Part shown: in pieces, positions 21,020 through 34,157 of the stretch
Numbering within the stretch: position 1 is the stretch's first letter
Layout: each line of letters begins with the position of its first letter
NCBI GenBank assembly: GCA_018398765.1
Contig: JAHBMJ010000174.1
Coordinates: 1-55,068, forward strand
DNA length: 55,068 nt
Reading direction: 5' to 3'
DNA from: Chromera velia
Taxonomy: Eukaryota > Sar > Chromeraceae
Notes under the pieces: model-generated
The model's database searches: none
The model's input: only the letters and a program-made list of their open reading frames with translations
What the model was told of the DNA's origin: nothing
Program-made: the position numbers and the translations under genes

Positions 21020-23349
21020 GGTTGCATGCAGGATCGAGGGCAAGAAGTGGCAGATTGAAAGTTTAGAGGAGACTTTACCAAGAAAGTAGTGGGGAGAAGA
21101 GAGGGAGGATGGACACGGAAGTTTTCAGGAGAGGAGAGGAGAGGAGACGAGACGAAGCTATCCATCCATCCAGGTAAAAAAGGGGGGGCAGGGGGAAGAG
21201 AAGAGAAGAGGAGAGGAGAGGAGGCAAATTTAATTGAAAAAGGGGTGGACGGAGGAATTGCCTGATGATGTGAGGAAGGAAACGCCTTGGAAGGGATCGA
21301 TCGAGAGGAATTTTGGAGAGACGGCAGGTCGAGGTGGAGACTCACACAGCAAGCAGTGCACAAGGAAGGAAGGTTCATTCTCTCTTTCTTTCTCTCTAAT
21401 TCGATCACTTTTGTGGAAAGGAGGAGGGGTGGATGATCAGAGAGAGAGATGCAAAAGAGAGAGAGAGAGAGAGAGAGGGAAAGAGCGAGACCGTGTATCT
21501 GCGATCCTTCTTGATTGGGTTGGATTTGTAGGAGGGAAGGAGGAAGAAAGGAGGGAAGGAGTAGAAAGAAGCCCCACCTGGGGTCCTTTTTGTGTGTCCC
21601 TCTATCCTCAAAGTAGGAAAGAAGGATCATGTTTTTCCCTCCTTCCTTTCTTCCAGTGGTTCGTCGATTAAAACAGGAGGGAGGTAGCGTGTGAGGGAGA
21701 CCTCATAAAAGAACAGAAAGAAGGGAAGACACAATGGCGGATTAATTGTAGGAGGAGGGAAATAGCAAAGCAACAAGAAGCAAGAAGGGAAGGCAGAGGA
21801 ACGTTCGGGTCCTCCTGGAGACGCCTCCCTCTGTTCCTTAATTTCTAACACTTGGTTCCCTTCAATCGCCTGATGATTCTTCTTACTCCGTTGCAGAGGA
21901 TGGAGAAAAAAGGTGAAGAGACTAACTGGAATTGATCTTTGCACCAGGGGGGTACCATGAGAGGATGTAAAAGAAACAAATGAGATAAGGGACTGACACA
22001 GAGGGGGCAGTGAGTGCGCGGTGGCGCGTGCCTCCCCTCGAGTCATGCAGTCAAATTAAAAGTCCGTATCCTGATGAAGTAAGGCGTTTGTATACTAACC
22101 CCATATACTTCACATGGCAGTTTCGGGCCGTTCTCAAGCGGTACATTGAATTAACTTTTGTGTTTGTAATTTTAATCCGATTCCGTGTCTTGATCAGGCT
22201 GCTGGCAACAATACATAGTATGGCCTGCGCCTTAATAGACTGAGCAGTGCATGAAATCGTGTCTCTTGAGTTTGCAATGCATCATCAACAACTCTAACTA
22301 CGACTTGTAGCAGTTTCTTGATCGTTTAGTTGATCTTATATCAAAGAGCTACTAGTACTTTATGATGATAGATGCAAAGCCGCGTCACACAGGATTTAAA
22401 GTTCACTGGCATAACTTTCTGAGTCATCATATAGATTCGATTTAACGAATTATGAATCATGATTGAATCATCGTTTTCATTCATATACAGTTAGATTGAT
22501 GTTGATCACTAGGTTGATCATCATGCATAATAATCCATTTTTAGTGTTAACTCCTAGGTCAACTCAATAATTTAATAGTGTACGGCACTTAGTGCATGTA
22601 CAACGCTAGGTACAATGCATGATGCATTCAATTAATAATGTATGCATGATGCATTCAATTGTGTGTTATATACAATTGATACAAAACTCAGTAAAAACTA
22701 TAGATTTACAAATATGAAGAGAATTCTAAATTTAATAAGTATAGTTCAGCCGTTTTATAAATGATCAATCGCTTGATGCTCCTATATAGCTTCGCAACTA
22801 AACCTAGAGTTACCTAGTGATTTTAGCAGCAAAGCGATTCAACATAGTTTGATTAATCATAATTTTAATTTGACGCTAGAATTGACGTGATGTTGCGGTA
22901 GTATTGGATGTTGTTTGAAGGTGCACACACACACAGCCCTGAATAACGGAGGGAAAAAACAGCCAGCGACGCACGCCAGCGAAACAGATCAACAGAAACA
23001 TATATTTTTTTTGAGGTCATTCCTTGCCTTCACATGTACAAGCTTCTGCATGCACATGCTAGTGCACATGCTTTTCTAGATGCTTTTCCTTTTCTCGGTC
23101 AACCGAACAACTTGCCCAACGTTCAAATGCATTCAGGGGCCCGCTGACGGACGGCCCGAAAAGAAAAGAAACGGGCCCTGAAATTACGCATGCATGTGCA
23201 TGCACGCATGCACAACGGTGGACAGACCGACCATCAGCAGCAAATGCAGGATCCTTGCAATCTTGCATGTCAGATGCTCGACCGATCGATCTTCTCTTCA
23301 TGTTCTTCATTGCCCCATGCATGCACCATCAACCGACCGACTCGTCATA

Positions 23350-23384
<35 letters not shown>

Positions 23385-25361
23385 ATGCACATGGACAGAA
23401 GCAGTGCATGGGGGAATTAAGGCAGCGCCTGTTTCTCAGAGGAAAATGGATCTGAATTCTCGAAAGGGAATCGGAACCCCAGCAACCGAATGTCCCAATC
23501 AATCCTCCTCAGCTAGGCTCCATTCATCCATCCGCGCGTCGATTCACCTGCATATTAATTCACCCACCCACCCACCCATCCACACACACTCATGCACTCA
23601 CATTTCTGTCGACCGATCGACCCGGCAGCCACTGGCAGCCAGCCAGCCGAGGGATGGATAATCGGGGCATCCCTTCAACGTCAGGCTCTTAGTTGAATCA
23701 GCGATCGAACCGACGGAAGGGAAAACAACAGAACATGAGGGGACGAGAGATCAATCATTTCAATCAACAGCGAAACCGAAAAATACAGCGAGTCATTCGT
23801 GTTTCTGCTTCCCATGAATTGCGAATGAACGCACGGCCATGCATGAACACGTAAAACGAACGAGGTGCCTTGATTGGTATGAGTGGAGGATTCAAGTTCC
23901 TTCTTCTGAAGTTCATCATTCCGTCTGCTGCCCCGATGCAGCTCCCGGACCGTCCATCTCTCTTTCCTTCTGAAACGCAACAGAGAGAAAAGACGACAGA
24001 TCTATTTCACTTGATTGTGTCTTTTTCTGTTCTGCCTAGTTTTCTGCGTGGTGGTTGGCTGCGCCATCAGTACACCACACAGCAACGCATCGTTGGTTTT
24101 CGTTCGTTTTGCTCTGAGAACTGAAACAACCAACCAACAAAGAGAATTAACTCAATTAAGTCTCCAGAGGACTCCTTTCCTTAATTCCCTCTTTTCAGTC
24201 TTCTTTCTTTTCATCCAGACAACGCTGGTCTGTTCTCTTCAGTCCTTCATACGCATACAAAGAGAGGAAGTGAATGCGAGCGAGGAACGACTTGATGGAC
24301 AAGTACGGAACATAATTTTGCATTCATCTTTCCTCCCTCTTCTTTTCTGCTTTCGATCAGATCATGCTTGCGGTCTCGCGTTGTCGGAAACAAACCCGAC
24401 AGACCGACCGACAAGTCTCAATCAATCAAATACACAGACAGGCAGTACGAAGAAATCAGTCCCTCGCGGGCGGTACGAAGAAATTCCGTGTGGGTACGAA
24501 GAGAAGAAGTACAAAGTAAGTAAAGCAAGCTGTCTCTTCTCTCTCTGACAGAGAGGAGACCAAACTCGAAGAGTGAGTGAGTAAGTGCGGCTACATGCGG
24601 GCAGGCTTTTCTAGTCATTCAAGACTCGTGAAGAATTGAATGAACAAACAAAAAGAAAAAGCAAAGCGCACATCGGCAAAGCTGCGAGACACGCGCGAAG
24701 CAAAGGTAAAGCAAGGCTGAGCATGCAGCGAACGAGACACAACACCCCAAGGCATGGTAATAAGACATGACATTCAAGAACAACCGACAGACAGCAGTAC
24801 ACGTACCGTTGTTGCATCAGATGCACAGGTCAGAGACAGTCAGCATTCTTTGCTCTCTTCCTCTTCAGACATCATGCAATTAGGGCCTCCTCCTGTTCTT
24901 TTTTTCTCGACCTCTCGCGTGGCATTTTTCCTTCCTCTCCACACCCCTCTCGGATGGACCCTCAAAGACCTTCAGGCAAAATCAGCAGGCACGCAGACCA
25001 CACAAGATACCCAGAGATCAGTCAGAGAGGAAATCCTTCCGTCGAGGGAGTTCAAGTCAAGATCGGATGCAGGGAATGCTACATCAGCAACACACACACA
25101 CAACCAGAAAATCAGACAACCCAACGAGACAGATTTTATCGTGTGTGTGACCTTTCGTTCTTTCTCTTCTTTCCGTTAAATCGCTCCTTTGTTCAGTCAA
25201 TCAATCGTTACACAGAAAGAAAACCCAACATGACAGATCGAGAACAGATCCATCCGAGCAGGAGTACATGAGGATGGATGATGATGTACGCAATGACGGA
25301 GGAGTAAGCAGGCAGGAGTGATTTCTTCCGCTCCTTTCTCCTCTCTTCTCTCTCCTCTCTT
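21020..25361. other. Gene-free stretch between kinesin and light-harvesting genes
   Basis: Both flanking genes end here, so this holds two 3' flanks and intergenic DNA. From 21020 to 22000 it is purine-rich with GA runs (about 21447-21480). From 22050 to 22920 it is AT-rich and includes a short direct repeat, ATGCATGATGCATTCAATT, near 22615 and 22643. From 22920 to 23700 there are many GCATGC motifs and a (GT)n run at 23351-23382. From 23700 to 25361 I see no exon, RNA gene or repeat family I can defend. Confidence 0.55.
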
Positions 25362-25478
25362 TTAGACCTTCTCGGTGAAGGGAAAGTCGGCGTTTGTGAC
25401 AAGGTCCTGCGCGAGCATGGCCATGAAGCCAATCATGGCGATGCGCCCGTTGTTGATCTCTCTGTTTTGCATCGCCCT

Positions 25479-25509
<31 letters not shown>

Positions 25510-26731
25510 GAGAGAGAGAGGGGGAGGAAGGAAAGGAAAGGGAGAGGAGCATGTGGTGCGAAGAGAAATGGAAAAGGGCCGGAGAAGGGCAGCTAGAGAG
25601 AGACAAAGACCGCTCACAGATCCTGCAGATGCCTGCATGCCTCTCACGGGTTCCGCAAAAAAAAAAAAGGGAAGGGGCGAAGGTCGCACAGAAAGAGAGC
25701 GACTTGGTTGAAGGGATGAGAATGATACCTATCTAAAGAAATTGAGGGAACGAAAAGACACACAGTGACAAAGACAGGCTGGCCAAACAAAGAGAGAGCT
25801 AGGGAGAGACCTTGAATCCCTCCCTCCCTTCCTGAATCCCTTCCTGCCTTCAATATTTCGACTGACAGGTTTTCCTCTGCGTCCTCAGGACCCTTCCAGA
25901 AGAAACCTCCCAGAGATCCCTCATACTCTCCCTCGGGTGCCATCCCTCTCTCGCCGAAGATGTTGTAGTCCAGGAAACCCATGGTCAAGAAGATCGCGCC
26001 GATAACAAGGCCGGGGAGGTCCAGCAGGGCGTCGAAGCCGGGCCGCACGTCCTGGAAGTTCTCCAACTTGTAGTAGCTGCACCCACCCGCCCACACATCC
26101 ATCCAAACAGCCAGCGATGGAGCCATGCAGTCATCAGCAGGGCAAAACAAAGGGACCAGACAGTGCGGGAGGGTACGGGAGACAAGACGAGACAAGACAA
26201 GAGAGCGACCGACACAAGAAACGGGAGACGGGAGTGCACCAAGTGCAAAGAGAGGACAAGAGAGCTAAGGACCCATCCGTACTGATCGACTGACTGACTG
26301 ACTGACTAGGGCAGAGCGTATCCGAGAATGGCGAGCATGGCGAGTCTGCCGTTCTTGATCTCTCCTGCTCTCATGAACTTGTACTTCTTGTCCTGGGGGG
26401 TCAGGCCGTTGGAGATGCCGAGAGGGTCCCAGAACCCGAAAGGTGCGGTGGCGCCTGGGGCGTTGTCGAATGCGCTAACCCTCAGCTCTGTCTTCGGAGA
26501 CTTCTTAGCCTTCAGCCTGCAGAACAGACCGAACCAAGAAGGGAGACGGGAGGAAGAGACGGGGAGACACGACAAGATGAACATTGTCGACAGAACCAAA
26601 GAACAACTGGCGGCCGATTCTGCTCGAGGTGGGAAGAAAGAGAGATCTACTGACTGTGTCAGTGGAGTCGGGACGAAGGCAAGGGACTGGGTGAAGGCGA
26701 GAGCAGCGACGGCAAGGATCGTCTTGAACAT
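25362..26731 (-). CDS. Light-harvesting chlorophyll-binding protein (FCP/LHC type), plastid-targeted
   Basis: A thylakoid antenna protein that binds chlorophyll and carotenoid. Four exons join in phase: 26731-26655, 26516-26307, 26076-25867 and 25476-25362, giving 203 residues. The leader MFKTILAVAALAFTQSLA then FVP is a signal peptide with phenylalanine just after the cut, followed by a basic transit-like segment; this is the two-part targeting signal of complex red plastids. Three helices follow: helix 1 with the ligand motif EIKNGRLAMLAILGY, helix 2 around GLVIGAIFLTMGFLDY, and helix 3 with the matching EINNGRIAMIGFMAML. Glu and Arg of the ExxNGR motifs are present in helices 1 and 3. All three donors are GTCAGT, and the second intron starts as a GTCA repeat. 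The length fits the family. It is divergent from the SR-type gene. The exact LHC subfamily needs a tree. Confidence 0.95.
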
Positions 26732-27472
26732 CTTCAAAGTCTTCTTTGTTGGTTGATGTGAGAGTTGAAAACAGAAAAAGAAACCACGAGGGAGACGATG
26801 AGGAGAGCTCAGGGGCTTTTCTGTGTCGCCAATTGAGGCGGTAGCTTCGTCCGGACGGAAAGCTTTCGAGGATCGTCGTCGGACTGAGAGAGGGGGGGAG
26901 GCAGAAAGTTCCTGAATTAAGAAAGCTGAAAATTCAGACTGAGAAGGGTATGCATGGTCCCGCAAAGCCATGCGCGGGACCATGCATGCTTTAATTTGCA
27001 TGGCGCATATAGGCCCGTGAAAGCGAAGTTCCTGCACGTTGGCTCTTTCCCACAATTATACCGGCAACTTTCCGGGGCATGCATGCAGTTTGCGAGTGGC
27101 CCGAGATGGCCCGATCGAGGCAAACGAAATTTTTTTCAGCGGGCAGCGGTTCACATGCAGCGACTTCACGCACTTTTTTTTCGATTTTCTTCAATCGATA
27201 GCCTGAGCTCCTAGCTCTCCCGTTTCTGAAGAACGCACTCCATCATGCACACTCCTGTTATGGGCATTCTGTGAACAGCCAGTTTCCACATTGTCTGCTC
27301 AATCCGCTCGCGAGCTCCCGCGTTTGTTTTGTGAGCAATCTGCAAGAACATTGTTGCTCGTCTCTTTCCTGCACGATCAGCTTTGACGGCGGACCAGTCT
27401 CTTGCAAGCAGACCAAATCTCGAGGTTCACGTTTTCAAGCTTTGTCATCTGGAATCTTGTGGGTAGCCCAAA
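26732..27472. promoter_or_regulatory. Shared upstream region of light-harvesting and SR genes, with palindrome
   Basis: This 741-bp gap between divergent starts contains a perfect 14-bp inverted repeat, ATGCATGGTCCCGC (26950-26963) and its complement (26974-26987), with a 10-base loop that itself holds GCCATGC. TGCATG and GCATGC boxes recur nearby (near 26984, 26997 and 27077-27088). No exon is seen. Regulatory function is inferred from position and symmetry. Confidence 0.5.
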
Positions 27473-30400
27473 ATGGTGGATGAGGGCAGAAAACTGTACA
27501 TTGGTCAGTTGCGGGAGAAAGAACATTCACACATTTTTTTGCCCGCCTACTCGAAGTTCTGCGGCCGTTTTGTGTTTTTAGACTCATCTACTTGCTCGTG
27601 CAGGATGGGACTTTCCATCGTATATGGTTGCCTCTGATGATTCCGTTTGCAATATGCATATATAATGCTGGCATGATTCATTCTTGCAGGGAATCTGGAC
27701 CCTTCCATGACTCCCAGAGACCTGGAGCATCCCTTCAGCAGATTTGGTTCGTTTGTTCGTTCGTTCGTTTGTGAGAATGTCGTGTCGGTGTTGCCTTCTG
27801 TTTTCTTTTCTGGATGAAAAGGGCTGATCAATTTGTTGCCTGTGTGACAGTGCGTGGTGTTTGTTTTCTCTCCAAAAATATAGCTGTCAAAAAGGAGAAG
27901 AGAAGCGTTGTGTGAGTCTTCTCAGATCGTCTCCAGGAACACCTCTCACGTTCGCCCCGTTTGTTTCTGTTCGTTCGACAGAAGACGAGGTAGAGGGACG
28001 GATTGTTTGACAGAAGAAGGGAGCAAGTGCAGGGTGTGTTGCCGACATTTGCAGACAAAAGAAGTAACTTCCTTCCGGGCAAATGAATAATATGACACGT
28101 CTGCAATGATGTGATTCTTTCTGTTGGTTCCCCCCTTTTTCTCTTCTCTTCCCTCCCACAGGTCATGTCGCCAATGTGTGGGTGGCTCGTACCCCTCCCG
28201 GTTTCGCTTTTGTGGTCAGTTTCCTTTCTGCCAGGTGTTGCTCTTCTTCTTGTGTGTAGACTGCAAGGGACTCGGGAAGGAAGGGACAGAAGGAGTCTCT
28301 TGTGCGTATTTAGAAGTGAAGACCCCTCGTGGCCTGTCCTGTCTTTCATTCTTTTTTTTGGGGGGGGGGGTTACTGTAGGGGTGGGGCCTGGAAGGAGAA
28401 AGAGTGGATTGATTGCTGGAAGTCTTGTTTGTGCATGGAAGGAGGGAAGTCTTGTTTGTGCATGGACGGAGGTCGGCTTTCTTGTTTGTGCATGGACGGA
28501 GGTCGGCTTTCCTGTTCACTGTGTCCTTGGAACTGTTCCGGGGGGGAGCCAAAATGCAGTGATGAAGTGCATACCGGAAAGGCCCTTCCTTTCCTGTCCT
28601 CCTCCCTTTCCACCTTTGTCTGCGTGTGTTCTCTTTGCCTCACTCTTCTTTTCCCCAAAGCAATGTGCAATGTGTTCTCGTAGGCTTTCTCCGTCTCTCC
28701 ACCCCCGTGCCTCCCCAACCTCCCCAATGCAGACATTCGACGACGCACGCGACGCCGCCGACGCCGTCAAGGAAATGGACGGACAGAGGATTGGGTCCAA
28801 ACAGTCAGTCAGTCAGTCAGTCACTTGAGTGAGCGACCAGGCAGTGGAGCAGGCACTCAGTCAGCAGATTGAAAGATAGATGGAGAGGACAGAGTTTAGA
28901 AAGAAGAACAAGTAGTAGAAGAATAAGAAGACACAGAGAGAGTCAAGAAGAAGTTTCCTGAACGTCTGCTGATTCCTTCCTTCCTGTCTATGACCTACCG
29001 ATCTGCCTGGCCCTGCGGCAGTCAGAAAGGTGGACTGAGGTTCAGACCCGAGTCGCCAATGCAGACAGCTAGGTCCTCACTCACTCCCTTATCTCCCTCT
29101 CTCACTCTCTCTCTTTCTTCCCAAGTTGCAAAAGACGGACCGAAAAAGAGGAATGGCTCTCACCGAGGTTTCACTCACTGAGTTCCTTCCCCTGCCGCTC
29201 TTTCCCCCCCCCCCTTTTTTTTTTGTTCATCAAATGGGTCGACCCTTTTCTTTGCATTACCACAGGACCCGTCTCGTCTGGTCTCGTTTCGTCTCACCCA
29301 CCACAGCGCTGCAAGGCTCTTCCACGCTTCGTCGAAAAGAAACATAACGGCGCCTCACTCGCGTCTCTTCCCGTCTCGTTTCGTCTCGCCTTGACATATC
29401 GCCACTTGATCGATCGACTGACTGCACACACGCGTGACCGACCGACCGACCGACCACCGACTCTTCCTTCAATCGGTCGCACTCTGCTCTCAACCCAACG
29501 ACCCGCGAGCGAAGCATCGTGACGCAACTCAACGCGACGCAAAGCGAGGAATGAAAGAAAACCATCGTCGCTCGACTCTTCTCTTCACTACTCTCTCTAC
29601 GCGACAACAGAGAGAGAGACGTCGCCGTCCCCCCAGCACATCATCCTGCCACATGAAGGCTGCATGGGAGGCTGGCTCAAGTTGACTCCTTTCGCTTCTT
29701 TCTTCACTCCGCTGGGAGTTCGTCGCCTCGCCTCGCCGCATCTCGTCACTCTTCTGCTGCCATGCTTCAATCAAAGTAGAAAGAAGTCCGTCGCGGTTGC
29801 TTGCAGAGGGTTGCGTGGGATTGAGGCGACCTGAATGGAAGGATGGAATGAGGTGGCCTGCCTGCGTGTCTGAATGATGGATGGATGGATGGATGGATGG
29901 ATGGATGTAAAAACAAAAAACAAAATGAGCCTTGAGGTGAATCTCTCCTTTCTGATCTGAATGCACGGATTCCCCTGAGGCAATGAATGAATGAATCGAT
30001 TTTCTCTGCCCTCTTTTTCCTTCCCTGCTTGCCTGATGATGATGTGATTTGAACAGCATCCGGTGCGAGTTGGCGAAGTCCGAGGGCCGGGGCGGCAGGG
30101 GCGGCCGTGGAGGCGGCTTCGGAGGGGGTGGGGGAGGGTACGGTCGCAGTGACTGGGGGAGGGACGGGAGAGACTACAGAGATGGGGGGGGCTACGGGGA
30201 CAGAGACAGGGACAGAGGATACGGGGGGGGAAGATACGATGATCGAAGGTCAGTCAATCAGACAGACAGACAGACAATGAGTGATCAGGCAGGCTCTCAG
30301 TCAGTCAGTCAGAAAATGTAGATCGATGCAAGGACCGTCCGTGTGTTTATTTATTTGTCGGGAGAGCCAAAAGATGTGTATGAAATAGACAATCTCCACG

Positions 30401-32546
30401 TCTCTGGCTCGAGTGGTGACACAAGGTAGTTCAGCTTGTCATTTTCTCTCTCTCCTCTTTCTTCGTCGCGCTCATCAAACAAAAGCAGGGACAGGATAAA
30501 GGAGGAAGATGAGGAAGCTAGCGGACAGACAGGCAGGCAGCCAGACCGCTTTGCGGAAGTTGGTCAAAAGGTGTTGAAGCAAGTAAATGAGGATCAGCAG
30601 TGAGTGGATGAATCAGTCAGTCATTCAGTCAGTCAGTCAGTGAGGCAATTAATGGCTGGATCGATCAAAACGGCGGTATGATGAGACGATGCGGACATCG
30701 TTCCGGGTTTCTTTCTTTCTCCTCTCTCTTCCTCTTCGGAGGCCGGGGGGGGGAGTCAGAAGGCAGGCCCCTCCGCAGACGGAAGGGAAGGAAGACCTTG
30801 ACGACAACACAAATAATCTTCTCTCTGACGCCGCTTGTTTTCGCTCATTTCTTCCTTCCTTCCTGTGGTCCTGTCCTTGCTTCTTGATAAAACACACACC
30901 TGCTCACTCCGAGTCACGTAATCAATCAATGATCCATTTCCTTCCTCTTTTGTGGATCAAACTGCGACGAGACTTTCTCCCTCTAATTCCCTCTTCTTTT
31001 CCTCCCTGCTCCTCTCCTTGCCTCTACTTTTCACCTTCTCTCATGTTTCGTTCCTCTCTTCTCTTTTCTCCCGGTACCTCTTCTCTCGGTCTAGCTCGGT
31101 CAGGGCTCTCTCTCTCTTTGTTCTTCATCCCTCCCTCGCTGGCTGTAGGCGCGCCTCCCTCGCTTTTTCCCTGTGAAGCCCTTCCTTCTCTCACTGATGT
31201 CTTGTCGCACATTGGTCGGTCGAGGCATTGATTGATTGGGTGGGCACATTGGTCGGTCGAGGCATTGATTGACCTCCCTCCCTCCCCGACATGTTTCTTC
31301 CTTCTCGACCCCCCCCCCCCCCCCCNNNNNNNNNNNNNNNNNNNNNNNNNNNNNNNNNNNNNNNNNNNNNNNNNNNNNNNNNNNNNNNNNNNNNNNNNNN
31401 NNNNNNNNNNNNNNNNNNNNNNNNNNNNNNNNNNNNNNNNNNNNNNNNNNNNNNNNNNNNNNNNNNNNNNNNNNNNNNNNNNNNNNNNNNNNNNNNNNNN
31501 NNNNNNNNNNNNNNNNNNNNNNNNNNNNNNNNNNNNNNNNNNNNNNNNNNNNNNNNNNNNNNNNNNNNNNNNNNNNNNNNNNNNNNNNNNNNNNNNNNNN
31601 NNNNNNNNNNNNNNNNNNNNNNNNNNNNNNNNNNNNNNNNCGCACACACGCACACACATGTATGCGTGTTGATCTCACATTGACGAAATACATGAATAAA
31701 CGTTGATTGATTCAGTTGAAACGAAGTGATGGCTGAATGAATGAATGAGTGGACGATGGGTGCAGACGGGACTCCCCCGACCCCTCTCCCCGTCGGCGCT
31801 CCCCCTCCTACGACCGCTTCCCTTCCTCCAGAGGGGGAGGGGGTGGCGACAGAGACGGCAGAGACGGGAGGAGAGATGAGAGGGACAGGGAGAGAGACAT
31901 GGACAGAGACAGAGACAGCAGGAGAGACTACGGAGGAGGAAGGTGAGCGAGGTGAGGCGGCAGAATCAAGGAAGCAGTGCTGAGAGACAAAGGACTGCCG
32001 CGTGGTTGTACAACTCTTTGTGATCATTTGATACTCTTTGGGGGGGGGGGTTCGGGTTAGTTGTGGAGGCCTCTCAGTGGCTTCTGTGCACCAACCCACT
32101 GTGCAACAGCTTGCATGTATACACGCACGCGCACACGCACTCACTCACACAAAAAGAAAGGGAGAGGGAGGGAGAGAGAGAAAGAGAACCAGAAAAGATA
32201 GCCCAATGAAATCCTTTTCCCTCGACGTTTTGTCCCTCTCCCTCCGTCTCCCACGGACTGACTCAATCTTATTTTTTCCACTTCATCTTGCCCCCGTTGG
32301 TTTTTTGTTGCCTTTCGAAAGCCTTTCCGTCTTTCCTTCTTTTCTCCGCCCACCCTGCCTCTCCTCTCCTCTCCGCATTTCCTTCTCTTCCCTTCCCTCC
32401 TTGAGTGCAGATACGACGACAGAGACGACAGAGGGGGCAAGGAGGTGTCAAGGAGGACGGATGCGTTCGACAGGGCAGAGAGGTCAACGACGGGGGATGA
32501 GAGGGAGAGGGTGAACGGGTATGCAGATGATAGGGGAAGGTATTGA
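27473..32546 (+). CDS. SR-type RNA-binding protein (one RRM, Gly-rich linker, RS/RD tail)
   Basis: A likely splicing factor acting in the nucleus. Seven exons join in phase: 27473-27503, 27690-27746, 28162-28214, 28733-28803, 30057-30248, 31766-31942 and 32411-32546, giving 238 residues. The single RRM fills roughly residues 7-80, with RNP2 KLYIGNL and RNP1 PGFAFVTF followed by DDARDAADAVKEMDGQRIG. A Gly/Arg stretch (GRGGRGG..) and an Arg/Asp/Ser-rich tail with SPRRRSPSYDR follow, ending DDRGRY. The mix of RS and RD dipeptides is weaker than in metazoan SR proteins. The donor after exon 4 (28804) begins a run of GTCA repeats. Introns are long and hold an N gap (31326-31640) and minisatellites. 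A competing terminal exon at 30489-30603 is possible. Confidence 0.88.
28421..28514 (+). repeat. Three-copy minisatellite in an SR-gene intron
   Basis: The unit GTCTTGTTTGTGCATGGA, followed by CGGAGGTCGGCTT or a variant, occurs about three times in a row with a period near 30 bp. It lies in the intron between the third and fourth exons and has no coding role that I can see. Confidence 0.75.
29876..29908. repeat. (GATG)n microsatellite
   Basis: A run of GATG tetramers in the long intron before the fifth exon of the SR-type gene. Confidence 0.85.
31207..31640. repeat. 37-bp direct repeat, poly-C and assembly gap
   Basis: GCACATTGGTCGGTCGAGGC with the following ATTGATTGA occurs at 31207-31235 and again at 31244-31272. 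A C-run (31311-31325) leads into 315 N bases (31326-31640). All of it lies in an intron of the SR-type gene, so the gap does not interrupt a known exon, but an unseen exon inside it cannot be excluded. Confidence 0.85.
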
Positions 32547-33845
32547 GGTGAAGGAAGAGAAGGACTGGAGGAAAAGGACGGAAGGAAGAAAGGGGAGGGA
32601 GAGCTGAAAGAAAGAAAGAAACAAAGAGCAGTTCCATGAGAAGGAGGGAGGGAGACAGAGAGAGAAAGGGCTTTTGGACAGGGAAGCGGCAGGTATTCTG
32701 GCTCTACCTCTGGTCGCTCCGTTTCTCTATCCTCTTGCCTCACTCAATAGATGAGACTGCCTCCGTTTCGACTTGCCTCTTTTTCGGTTCATTCATTCAT
32801 TCTCGATTTCCCTCTGTATAAATGAATGAATACCCACAGAGAGAGAGGGAGCAATAGAGTCAGACAGATCGAGGAGGACAGAGAATGACAGCCCTCCCTT
32901 GGTTATCTTCAATCGATGGTTGGATGGATGGCCTTTGAGTCCTTCCTTCCTTCCTTCTCTCCTCCATTGGTCTCTCCTCTCCTCTCCATTCCTTTTTACG
33001 TTGGTTCGTTTGTCGACGGACTGACTGACCGACTGCTTCACCTTCAATCCTTTTTCTTCGGGGTTTCTCTCACCTCCTTTTGCTCTCCTCTCCTCTGCTC
33101 TCCTCTCTGGAAGGAGAATAATTAATGTCTTAGGACAATTTGGAATATGAGACGACGGCAGAACGTGAAGTGCCGGGTCTTCTGCATTTCATTGAAATGA
33201 GGGTCTGTGAATGGATGGATGGATTCCTCGGGTGGGGTTGGGTTGATGGAAGTTTGTTTGGTTGACTTGGACCTTCGTGGGTGCATGGAGGCAAGAGTCG
33301 ACGTACAATTTCGCCTCTGGAAAGGGTGTCCTTCCTCTCCTCTCGTTCGTTGTCTTCTCTCAACTCGGGCATGCAGTGAGTCCTGGAGTGAGCCGTGCAT
33401 GGGCGCCTGCCCGTTTCTTTCTTTCGGTGTCCTTTCACCGAAGTACTTTTTCCTTGCTGAACTGTCGGTAGGCCTGCTTGGTTAGCCCTGTTCCGCCTGC
33501 AAGTGTTGTACCGCTTCTCTCAATTCCTTAATAAGTTGTGTTGATGGCATAAATTGTTACCTTGTAAGTGATTAGTTTGAAAGAACCCTTACACAAACGC
33601 TTTATACTTGATAATATACCACCTAGTATACCACATATCAGTCAATGTCGACCTAGCTGAACATATGATTGGTGATTGATCACATTATAACATATCTAAT
33701 GTACAAGCCAACGTATTTTAAAAAATATGTATTAAAAAATTTGGTTTATTCTTTTACTGCGCTCTGGCATGCCGCACTGGCAGGAGCGTAGCGAAGGCCA
33801 GCGGAGGTGGTATCATGCATGACATTGATGATTGAGGGTGTATGA
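32547..33845. other. 3' flank of SR gene and AT-rich intergenic DNA
   Basis: The stretch up to about 33500 has typical purine/pyrimidine tracts and GAAT/GGAT tetramers; from 33500 to 33770 it turns AT-rich. No exon could be supported. Frames of about 100 residues on the minus strand near 33130-33438 lack any family signal. Confidence 0.5.
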
Positions 33846-34157
33846 TGTGAGGTGCTTGCCAGGAAGTCTGGCTTGTGGGGCACTGAGGTGCTTGATGGGC
33901 CGCTCGCATGGAGTTGGGTGCAGGATTGATGAGCGCATGCGTTTGTGCACTGAACAATACATGTAGTAAAGCATGCGTTCAAGTTCTGTAGCCAAGTAAG
34001 AGCAGGTCTGGAAGCAGCATGATTGACATGAGTCATGGCTGTCACATACTCTAGGGAGGAACTCCGTCTAAACCGGTCGACGGATTGACACTTCCATCAT
34101 CATCACCATACTGCTACGGTTCGTATTCTATCTCTAGAGCCCTGTACGCCCCTGACA
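33846..34157 (+). repeat. Left LTR-like direct repeat
   Basis: It starts TGTGAGGTGCTTGCCAGG and ends GTACGCCCCTGACA. It differs from the right copy by an extra CAAGTT near 33980 and scattered substitutions. The minus-strand frames that cross it appear in both copies only because the DNA is repeated. Confidence 0.85.
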
